This document shows positions 20,841 to 28,811 of a stretch of 28,811 nt of DNA, piece by piece (position 1 is the stretch's first letter; every line of letters begins with the position of its first letter). Location of the stretch: contig CAJVPJ010000321.1 of the NCBI GenBank assembly GCA_910592205.1, positions 1 through 28,811 of the forward strand. Reading direction: 5' to 3'. The notes below the pieces were generated by a model. The model saw nothing but the letters and a program-made list of their open reading frames with translations, was not told the DNA's origin and ran no database searches. Made by a program: the position numbers and the translations under genes. The stretch comes from Paraglomus occultum (lineage: Eukaryota; Glomeromycota; Glomeromycetes; Paraglomerales; Paraglomeraceae).

Positions 20841-23304
20841 ACGAACAGAAAATCAAAATGTCATTTGTCTATAAAGTAAACAAATCAAACATATTTATAC
20901 GTATAAAAGAAGTAGCAGAGCAAGTAACAAATACATAAATAACATAATGAACCAAGTAAAGCGGATAAACGCTTTTTGAAACCCACCGCATTCCGTTAGA
21001 GTATAATGTGCATATTTACGATTCTCAGCTGTCCATCTCGAGCAGTCTAGTTCCAACCGTTTGTTTCTCCTCCCACTTTATACTGGTCGGTCCAATCCTC
21101 GTCATGTTTTCAGCTTGCCCGAAACCGTAAAAATATCCCAACCTGCCCGCATCCCAACACCACCACCATATACTCTGACCTTGAACAAACCGTAACCAAA
21201 AAAAAATTTTTTCCTTGTGATTTGTTACACATACACAAGAATCTAAAATTTGACAGAATCCGTACTACCGTAACAGAGTATGATAATAATAGTATAATAA
21301 ACTAATAATAGTCATAATAAGAATTTGGTTATAACAAATTTGCAATCAGTAATGATTAAAAAAAAAAACAAAACCAAGGAGCGAGAACCCAACGCAATAT
21401 TAAAAATTTTCCTGACAAATGTCTGATATGATGTGACTGCTGTATGTGATGAGAAAATAAACGCCATGGCGTGTTATCTATGCTGGTCTTTTTGCCATAA
21501 ATGTACGCTGCAACTTCGGGTTGTATCATACAGCCAACATATCCCCTTGCATTATATTACATAATATAGCATTCAATCATATTATCGATTGGCCAGATTG
21601 CCGATAACGATTCGAGTATGACAGTGGTAATAATAATAATAACAACATATAACAATGTTTACCCAGCTGTCAAACTTCAAACCGAACCCTCTCTTCCACT
21701 CATACTCTTACCCCTCATCCTTGCCCCCCAACATTTAAGCAGGGTAAACGGTTATGGCGATGAAAATAACCGTAAATATGCCAAATATGCCTCAACCCCA
21801 TCAAAAAAATTTTCCCCCTTTTCACATTGTTATGCCATGTGGGCATATAACGAACAACAAAATTGGACTCTCTCGGACAAAAATAAACGTAAACGAAGAA
21901 AGACGCAAAAAAAAATATATTGGCAATTATGAAACAATGATTAACTAATGTTCAAAGTTTCCCTTAAGTTTTTTTTTCTGTCCTCCCTTCACGCTATTAT
22001 TGGGTTTTTTTTTTCTTTCTAGTACAAACTTCTTATCTTTCGCTATCCCCAAGACTCATAAATAGTATATCAATCATCCAAAGCAAACTAACTGCAATCG
22101 ATACTTATGCAGCTCCCATGTGAAAGGATTAGGTTACAAACAAACCTGGTTCTGCTGACCTATCAATGACGCATATAGGAATAATCGTGGCAGAGTGAGC
22201 GACTGATAAGCCTAATTGGGTAATTACATACATAAATATCACAAGACGACAAGGGAATTTGACAGATTGAATGAGGCTTTATTCGTCGGCTTGCATACAA
22301 AGAAACGAATAGAATTAAATAACATTGATGTAGCACAATATATTAGTTAATTCAATATGTCCATTCAATAAAGTAGGGTTGATATATTCGGGGTATATCA
22401 AAAAGCCCCTCATTTATCTTGACACCCCATACAACGTTTGTTCGCTTAAATTAGTTAACGTGGTTTTTTCGTCAAAGGAAATTGCGGGAAATTTACTCTT
22501 TATCTACGGTATGTAAATATAAATGATAAGCTTGTGCGGTGCGAAACACTTTACGCCCAATTGATCCACAGCCACATGGCGACAGAATGACCGTGTTTTT
22601 TTTCTCAACCAGAGAAAAATTAAAGTTTTAAAACCCGTCTTGGATATTTTGTAAACTAAAAAACTTTTGCGCAACCTGTCCCCGTTTTGTTGAATGAAAC
22701 ACTGTAAACATCTCGGTAATTCAGTCCCCAACGGATAAAAGATTTACACAACAATCCCATCTGCACGTCGCCATGCCAAGTACAACGGGTTTGCTATTTA
22801 CGTCGTCGTTATACCGGGATCGCACTTGCGCCGTCATTCATGTAATAGTCGGATCAACGCTTGCCCTCATTTGATCGGCTGTGACGAAATTATGCTTGTT
22901 ATCGCTGTCACAATTACGACAATGAATCGCGTTTTGCATCGTGAACGTTTAGAATCACACCCTGCATCCGTTTCAAAAAAAAAAAAAAGCCATTAAACTA
23001 TAATGATGCGTGCTTATGTAAGATTATGTTGTCGGTGTCAGCAACGAGTCGTGTGCGCGTGAGTTGCCTTTTCGAACTCTCGGTTTCTATCTTGGGAAAT
23101 ATTATAATAGTAAATAATGAACCATTCTCATCCACCCAAAAGTCCCGCACATCCCCCCTTTCCTCCCGCCGACTAAACCGCAATCTGACTGATTTGGCAG
23201 AGATTTTCAAGCAAGTGTAGTTTGCAAGAGTTGCAGCAGGCCCCCAAAGGCATCTTATTCTGCATCTTCATTTGATTTGTGATTGTGGATAATGCAGTAT
23301 TATA

Positions 23305-23472
23305 CAGGTGAAACCTGTTTAAAACCGGCGCTGATTAAACCTTTAACCGGCCGCCTCATGATTTCATTAATTAGAAACTTACTCTAGCTAAACAATTTTC
23401 TGAACCAGTCTTTGGCTAAACCGGTCAAGAACCAGAAAATCAGGTCACGCCGGTTTAAACGCATTTTACCAG
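23305..23472. mobile_element. Second TA-flanked MITE, 168 bp
   Basis: The left end CAGGTGAAACCTGTTTAAAA pairs imperfectly with the reverse complement of the right end, CTGGTAAAATGCGTTTAAAC; both then run into CCGGCG. TA lies immediately outside each end (23303-23304 and 23473-23474). The interior is rich in AACCGG motifs. The TA target site and the CAG/CTG ends again indicate a non-autonomous Tc1/mariner-pogo relative, of a different family from the one at 6203. Confidence 0.75.
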
Positions 23473-23474
23473 TA

Positions 23475-23730
23475 TAATAATAAATAAATCAGTTGAATAT
23501 ACGGTATATGATTATTAGAAAGAAAAACTTGTCTGTCACACTTTCCCTGACTCATATGGGGCAGACTGCAACAAAACCAGACAAAGTGAACATTCTATAA
23601 ATGAGGGACTGATTGTGATGTGACTGCAAAATTGATCAGGAAGACTGATGACGTTTTGCCTTGTTGATTTAATGCTCACTTTATCATACCAGAATGTGAT
23701 GAATATAAACCATAATAATAACAGGATTAA
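23475..23730. other. Spacer between the MITE and the code-4 segment
   Basis: AT-rich, with no gene seen on either strand under the standard code or code 4. Confidence 0.4.
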
Positions 23731-23762
23731 TATAGGGTTACCTCTATATATAAAATATTAAT

Positions 23763-23981
23763 ATGAAACTAATTTACATCAAATCCACTATGGAACCCAA
23801 AGGAACAAGGTGAAAAAATTGCTCCATATGTTTTGACACCAAAATTCTTGAGGAGTATCTAGATAAAGAAAAAATCACTTATGAAATTTACCAAGAAGAG
23901 CGAAAAATAATAAACCATAAACGAACATTAACCCCAATTTATGATGAACCAAGAAAAAAGCGAAAACTTGAAGAAACATAA
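23763..23981 (+). CDS. Small CxxC protein encoded in genetic code 4 (72 residues)
   Basis: Reading TGA (23811-23813) as Trp gives one open frame from ATG 23763 to TAA 23979-23981. The product starts MKLIYIKSTMEPKGTRW, then NCSICF with a CxxC pair (C20, C23), followed by a highly charged Lys/Glu-rich stretch and a basic end (PRKKRKLEET). A second in-frame ATG is at 23790. No family is recognised; CxxC plus a basic tail could bind metal or nucleic acid. It converges on the HAD-like gene with 20 bp between the stop codons. Under the standard code it stops after 16 codons. It is short and has only one TGA, so its coding status depends mainly on its neighbours. Confidence 0.45.
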
Positions 23982-24001
23982 GGAAAGTAAATAATTGATT
24001 G

Positions 24002-24966
24002 TTATTGTCTCTTCTTTTTTATCCTTTTTTGTAATACATAAAAAAGACCTAGACCACATAACACTAACACTGTAAGTCCAGATCACAGTAAAATAGACTT
24101 AGCATCAATTCATTTATTGTTGTTTGTCTTAGTTTTTTCTTTGTATCCCTCAGCTGCTTTAACAAAGTCTTCATCTTTGAGATCACTTACTTCTTGCTTA
24201 ACATGATAAATGCTAGAGACTTGGAGATCCCGAGTACACCTGTAGTCTGGCATAACATAACACATCTCCGGAAAGTTTCTTTAATTACACGAGGGTTATC
24301 ATCAATAAACATGTCAAAGTCAGTATATTCTTTTTCTTTTAACCATTGTCAGTGATAAGGTAGCACTACTCCTAATTCAGGATTGTAAGCACATTCTATC
24401 TGTTTCAGGTAAACATTTGGCAAATAATTTCAAGAGCGAGAGGCTTTGCTTATTTTATGTGGATTTCCTGTTGAAGGGTGCCTGCCTTTGCTAAAAGCTG
24501 TTAAAAGCATTATTTCTTTAATAAACCCTTCTTTATAGGCTAATAGTAATTCTTGTGCCAAACTTAATCAAGGCTTATCATCATAAGGATTTTCTGATTT
24601 ATCAAAAGAGAGATCTTGTTTTTCTCAGTATTTGAGTTTTTTGTAATTTTCTCAGTTTTCTATTTCTTTCTCATCAGCTTTGTCAACGTAAGAATAACAA
24701 CAAAGTTTCTCTTTATCTATATCTAGCCCCAAAGTATTATTAATATAGCCACCCGCTGCGTTTTTATAAACGATTGCCACGTTATTTCAAAACCTTTTAA
24801 AGTAGTCTTTAAAGGGCATTGATTTAGGAGAAGCAGCATAAAGTACTGCTAGTCTGCCTGGCTGTAAACATTCGTCTCAATCAGCAATTATTTTTAATAG
24901 ACGACCTTTTTCCTGAGATTTTTGTTTGATTAATTCATAAAGAGAGTCAATTTTATTTTGATTCAT
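24002..24966 (-). CDS. HAD-like protein with C-terminal membrane anchor, encoded in genetic code 4, one frameshift
   Basis: From ATG 24966 the frame runs about 321 codons to TAA 24004-24002 if TGA is Trp. The sequence shows nine such TGA codons, at residues 30, 60, 105, 114, 133, 179, 206, about 286 and about 295, against one TGG (208). Each sits in a protein-like context such as IIADWDECL, KRFWNN, ENWENY, KYWEKQ and RSWNYL. No in-frame TAA or TAG occurs. One base appears lost between 24270 and 24253; beyond it the frame resumes with MPDYRCTRDLQV. DWDEC (D29, D31) resembles HAD motif I, LLTAF motif II and FIDDNP (D222/D223) motif IV, suggesting a phosphatase-type fold. A hydrophobic helix (SGLTVLVLCGLGLFYVL) with a basic tail (QKRIKKRRQ) suggests a tail-anchored or sorted membrane protein. 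The HAD assignment is tentative; the code-4 reading is strong. Confidence 0.8.
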
Positions 24967-24992
24967 AAATTTATTTTAACATAATATTTTTT

Positions 24993-26760
24993 TTACTCAT
25001 CAACATAAACTGGCTTTGGACAAGTAATGTCTTTAAATTCATCTCTGACAAATGAACGAATATGATGATAAAAATATTCTTGTCTTTTATAATCCAAAGG
25101 AGGAGGGGTTAGTATAGTACTAGTACTAGGATGGAAAAAGATTTAATTTCTTTGGTAATTTCGGAAACACTTGTTTTTCTAGTTTTTAACAAATTGAATT
25201 TAGTAAAAGCACCATTAGCAACCAAGTGAGCTTTGACAATTCCAGGTTGAGTTGCTTCAAATAGAAAATGCTGGTATTTTTGCAGACCATTTAATTTCTT
25301 AAAGAAAATTCCCAACACAGAATTAAGATCTAAATATTGAAAGCCGTTGCCATTTTCATAACGCTGAGCTTTGTTTAATCCCGTTGTACTCGATTTTTTC
25401 ACAACTTCAACAATATCGTTCACACAATTTACCGTTCTTTTGCGATATAGTTTCTTAACCAATCCAAAACTACCATCACACTTGAATTTAGTATGTCCAG
25501 GTATCATGAAATTTAATTCAATACTTTCATAATAACCGCAAATTATCAAATACAGATAAAATCAAATAGTGGCATTATTTTTATTCTGTCCACCCGCGTT
25601 GTCACAAGTAATCTTTAAATGGGGTTCACCTTTATTCAATCTCTTAATGCCATCGAATACCAGGCTCAGCGTACCATTAGGACCTTTACCTATTATTTCG
25701 TCTTCATCGAGAACGTAATTAATTTGTTCGCGTACTGCTTCATCTTGAATACCACTTTACGCGGACTAAGATAATAAATCTTACTTGCCTGTTGATCGGA
25801 ATGGGGTACGTGAATGTTTTGTGCCCAATCGTAACTATAATGAGCAGTAGCGTCAATGCTACAATAATCAGCTTTACCTCCTGTTACGGCGTAATTATCA
25901 TCTACCAATTTTCTCTGTTGTTCTGCTAATTTCGTATTGTTGTTGTAATAATTTCTCTCTAATTTAGCCTTAACCAGACGCTCTTTAAATCTTTTTAGTA
26001 AATCTTTTGCTTCTTCTTCCTTACGAGCATTGTATTGTAAGCCGTTCAGAAAATGTTGGCACGTGTCACATAAATTCGTTCTTGGACTCATTATTTGAAT
26101 ATAAGGCGTTAATTGATGCCACAACTTGCGGAATGCGTCATATTTTAATAATTTCAATGTGCTATCGTTTTCAAGACCTGCAATAAAATCATGATAGACT
26201 GACTTGTAACTTGTTTCAGCTGGCAAAAGTGTAAGTGATTGAGTAATGCGATTGACATTTCTACCAGGACTTGGTAGTCCATAAATTTCAGCATAGTTTT
26301 CAAGAAAATTTTTAACGGCGGTAGCAATGGTTATATCAATGGTTATTTTGGTTTTTCATCGCGGCACTTTTTTTACATTACCATGAACGCGCGGTATTAT
26401 ACCATTCGTCGCTAGGTGATTTCTGATGTTTTCGAAGTGAGTGCGACCAATACCTAACATATTAAGATACGTTTTTTGACAAAGCGACGTATTGCGATCT
26501 CAGTAATAAAACGTTCGCTTATTAGTACGCGTTTTCTTTTTCAGACGTCGGCTGGCAGTTATTTCTCCACCATTCATCGCTTTCAGCTGGGCCATTACAA
26601 ATATATCTTGTTCAGATCCAGAAAGAGCTTGAAATGCCTCGCGTAATTTGGCAAATTCTTCTCTCGGAATCATTTTTGAACAACCACAATTGCAACCTAT
26701 CTCCAAGAAACGTATGGCTTTTTCGTATTCAATTGAACCATTATATTCATTATTTATCAT
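24993..26760 (-). CDS. DDE transposase-like protein (DUF7869 type) with TGA=Trp, two frameshifts
   Basis: The frame from ATG 26760 gives about 589 residues to TAA 24995-24993 after allowing three TGA as Trp (26502-26500, 26358-26356, 25564-25562) and restoring one lost base near 25745-25760 and one in a T run near 25133-25141. Two other Trp are TGG. An N-terminal Cys cluster (CNCGCSKM) is followed by LSGSEQDIFVMAQLKAM, HGNVKKVP, a CDTC motif, YCSIDATAHYSYDWAQ, GKGPNGTLSLVFDG, CDNAGGQNKNN and FMIPGHTKFKCDGSFGLVKK, and the C-terminal KRQEYFYHHIR...ICPKP-like end. I recognise this order as the RNase H-like DUF7869 family, which is linked to eukaryotic transposons. The third TGA falls where the family has a conserved Trp after GGQNKNN. 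A decayed fungal transposon with G-to-A changes is the alternative. Confidence 0.75.
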
Positions 26761-26830
26761 ATATGGATAGTCCTATATATAAATTTTATCATTTTGTTTT
26801 ACTATTACAATAAACTTATTTTCAGAAATT

Positions 26831-28445
26831 CTAAAGCACACAGTGGTGCACTGTAGTAACACCCTTTATTTTCTTTTGTCTTTCCATGTTACATTGCCTG
26901 GCATTTACTTTTTTGCTGACTCCACCTTCCCATACAAGTACAAGTGGCATCATCTGTTTCACCACCTCCTTTTTGTCACCTTCAGCACAAGACATTGGAT
27001 CAGTCCACGTTTTTGACAACTTCTGAAGTAGTTCTTTTTTTGAAAGTGAAGATCTTGATAATGTATGTTTGCTAGTACTAGTACTGTCAACATGGAGAAA
27101 TGGATATACATCCTCTGTGATGCCAAATAATCCCACAATCAGCTGATAATCTGCCCAGCTCTTTGCAGTTACAATGTCTTCATTTGTAAGAGCTTGTTCT
27201 AACTGAGCTTGACATTTGGATTTATTATTATTTGACTTGTCACCTTGAATTCCCTGTTCAACCCTCTTTAGATATAGATTCTTGATCTCACCTCTTTTAT
27301 ATATTATAGCCAAGACTGAAGTATAGCATGAGATATGGCAACTTTGGGTCATCATCCAACCCAGCAGCCTGTGGGGTAATTACAGTACTTGTGAACATTA
27401 TATTGGGATCACTAAAATTGTAGTTGTGGGTTTGGATAATAATGTATGTAAACTCGCCATTGGCAAGTATAACTGGAATCCCATGGTCTATCACACTCTG
27501 TCCACATTGGCATTGAATTGCTGCACCATGACAGAAAAAACAATGTAGTAGTAGGCTTTCCTTTGTTATCCCTCGTTCTATAGCAATGAAATGTGTGAAA
27601 AACACAAGGCCATCAAATAAAACCTGCAAGTTTTCAGGGCTGATCTGGCCTTTCAGACTGCTGAGGTCCACCATCAGTGCTGACAGATACTCCTTTACAG
27701 TCAAGGGACATGTGTACATAAAGTCCAGAGAGTCTGCTTGTTTTTGATGGATGGTGTGATCCCATGCCAATGTAAGCAAGATCCGAACAGTCAGCTCCCC
27801 TTTTGGACCAGGTTCCACTAACCCTTCTCGAATGAAGCTGATAAGTGGTTCAAGGTTTTCACTGAATTTGATCTTGGAGTGATTGAGAATTTGTGCTGCA
27901 GCCTCAGCAACAAGAGGCTCTGAGGAGTAGCCAACATACAGTCTTGTGATTTTGAGACACAGCAAGACAGACACCTAGCCAATTTGCAATCAAGTCACTT
28001 GCTAATTCTCCTTGCAGCTTGACAAGAAGACTCGCTCTTACACACCACAAGGCAATCATATTTTGATCAATGATTACCCTCCTTGGGTCCTGTTTGATGT
28101 CATCCATCCTCAAAATTAATTCCACCCATTAGTTTACATTTGGCACTCATTATGGCTCTCAACACAGCTGCTTTGGTGATTCAGTGTCCCCAAAATCATC
28201 CAGAGTGTGCCCCCAAAGAACACATCCTAATCCCTGCTGAAAGAACTCTCTCAAGAACTCATTCAGAGGAGTGCTCCAGCAATATACAGTAAGTAGTGAG
28301 CATGCATTAATACATGTTGCAAGAACATCCCACAGGTCAATGGTCCAATATTATCACAATGTCCTGACATTGACATGTGGCTTTTGCCCTTTAGTCCTGT
28401 TTCTTGTTGTTCTTTCATGGTACTTTCCACCTCTCCACTAATCAA
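26831..28445 (-). pseudogene. Crinkler/RHS-like gene remnant with a PD-(D/E)xK nuclease-fold motif
   Basis: Pieces in different minus-strand frames read in order: 28445-28263 (fragment), about 28262-28150 (STPLNEFLREFFQQGLGCVL), 28125-27904, 27974-27297 and 27355-26831. The central part has LTVRILLTLAWD, GLVFFTHF, CHGAAIQCQCGQSVIDHGIP and FTYIIIQTHNYN. I associate this series with the large fungal family of Crinkler/RHS-type proteins, whose C-terminal half has a restriction-endonuclease fold ending in a (Q/E)xK motif. Here the expected Lys of QTKN is His (QTHN), and at least three frame changes break the protein. It is a decayed copy and is richer in G+C than the code-4 segment next to it. 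The family name is given from memory of sequence patterns. Confidence 0.5.
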
Positions 28446-28535
28446 TGGTTAAATACATTGGGATTAGAGACTATATTAATATATGTACTGCACAGAGGTG
28501 TGGTTGATCACAATTCGTACTTCTACTCAATAATA
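28446..28535. other. Short spacer, no gene seen
   Basis: AT-rich sequence with no usable frame, between the Crinkler-like remnant and the repeat end. Confidence 0.4.
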
Positions 28536-28811
28536 AATACCGTAAACTCTCATGAATAAGAGCCCACCATGAATAAGAGCCCCCCTATATGAAAGTGGCG
28601 ATCATGTGATAAGATCTGTAATGGTTTGAAAACGGCTAACCCCCCTACCCCCCTCATCACCCACTTTATTATCAACCAATAACGCCATATATGATATATG
28701 CAGCTCGTGATTATGTAATAAAGGAAAATAACGTGGGCAACTGTTACGTGACGATGGGTGGCTTAAAAACAATGCAAAATGATCTACAACCAACCCATCC
28801 ATGAATAAGAG
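28536..28811. repeat. End of a dispersed repeat with CATGAATAAGAGCCC tandem motif
   Basis: TACCGTAAACTCTCATGAATAAGAGCCC starts near 28540. Its motif ATGAATAAGAGCCC is repeated at once (28552 and 28569), and CCATGAATAAGAG recurs at the very end of the window (28799-28811). Short direct repeats of this kind mark the edges of non-autonomous transposons. The other end is outside the window, so the class cannot be set. A 66-codon minus-strand frame here is not a gene. Confidence 0.55.

Larger units (their letters stand above)
19582..23304. other. 3.7-kb gene-free region upstream of the C2H2 gene
   Basis: No gene is supported. The first 60 bases give the C2H2 mRNA a pyrimidine-rich leader (a run of about 22 T on the minus strand). 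Downstream are several microsatellites, poly-A/T runs and a GATATA...TATATC hairpin near 22380. The interval 22740-22970 is somewhat richer in G+C but has no usable frame. A 195-codon frame at 19921-20508 is mostly translated microsatellite. Confidence 0.45.
23731..26783. mobile_element. Candidate 3-kb code-4 element containing three genes
   Basis: The unit holds a plus-strand small gene (23763-23981) converging on a minus-strand pair (24966-24002 and 26760-24993) with only 20 and 26 bp between genes. All three need TGA read as Trp. Just outside the outer start codons are imperfect inverted repeats: left ATATAGGGTTACC from 23731, right (minus strand) ATATAGGACTATCC from 26779. There is also a direct repeat CTATATATAAA at 23744-23754 and 26773-26783. 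The compact spacing is bacterial in style. The three TGA=Trp genes are seen directly. The element ends are inferred from short AT-rich similarity and could be chance. Confidence 0.55.

Noticed and set aside
23763-26760. Mitochondrial insertion as the source of TGA=Trp codons
   Set aside because: Fungal mitochondria can also read TGA as Trp, but none of the three proteins is a mitochondrial or mitochondrial-plasmid type, and a DDE transposase would be unexpected there. It is kept only as a remote alternative.

Overview
The window looks like nuclear DNA of a filamentous fungus, most likely an arbuscular-mycorrhizal (Glomeromycotina) species. The evidence is very AT-rich gene-poor spacers, short introns of about 54-170 bp, a long Sel1-repeat protein, a MATA-type HMG-box protein, a MIG1/CreA-like zinc-finger protein and many decayed mobile-element pieces. 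The taxon is inferred; no rRNA or other marker is present.

Layout. 1-75: right end of a pogo/mariner-type MITE. 1092-1900 (-): C-terminal exons of the RNA polymerase I largest subunit (RPA190/POLR1A), a 5'-truncated and damaged copy. 1898-2269 (-): an unrecognised ORF in frame with it. 3462-4850 (+): intact 12-repeat Sel1 protein. 5490-5906 (-): small two-exon gene of unknown function. 6203-6397: complete TA-flanked MITE. 6834-7330 (-): frameshifted unknown pseudogene. 7573-9571 (+): complete eight-exon RAD51D-like recombinase gene; every splice phase agrees. 13337-14770 (+): HMG-box transcription factor. 18493-19581 (-): three-finger C2H2 factor. These two genes converge across 3.7 kb of non-coding DNA and sit in otherwise gene-empty sequence. 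23305-23472: second TA-flanked MITE. 26831-28445 (-): broken Crinkler/RHS-like gene with a restriction-nuclease-fold motif. 28536-28811: end of another repeat family.

The most unusual region is 23763-26760. It holds three tightly packed genes that are open only if TGA is read as tryptophan (genetic code 4): a 72-residue CxxC protein (+), a roughly 321-residue HAD-like protein with a C-terminal membrane anchor (-), and, 26 bp upstream of the latter, a roughly 589-residue DDE transposase-like (DUF7869-type) protein (-). In total 13 in-frame TGA and 3 TGG codons encode tryptophan, with no in-frame TAA or TAG in about 980 codons, apart from three single-base frameshifts. Code 4 is used by Mollicutes, and mycoplasma-related endobacteria live inside these fungi. 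The simplest reading is a compact symbiont-resident element now lying in fungal DNA. Assembly chimerism is the main alternative. Imperfect inverted repeats and an 11-bp direct repeat lie just outside the three genes, so the unit may be a transposon of about 3 kb. A fungal nucleus or cytoplasm reading the standard code could not express its transposase intact.
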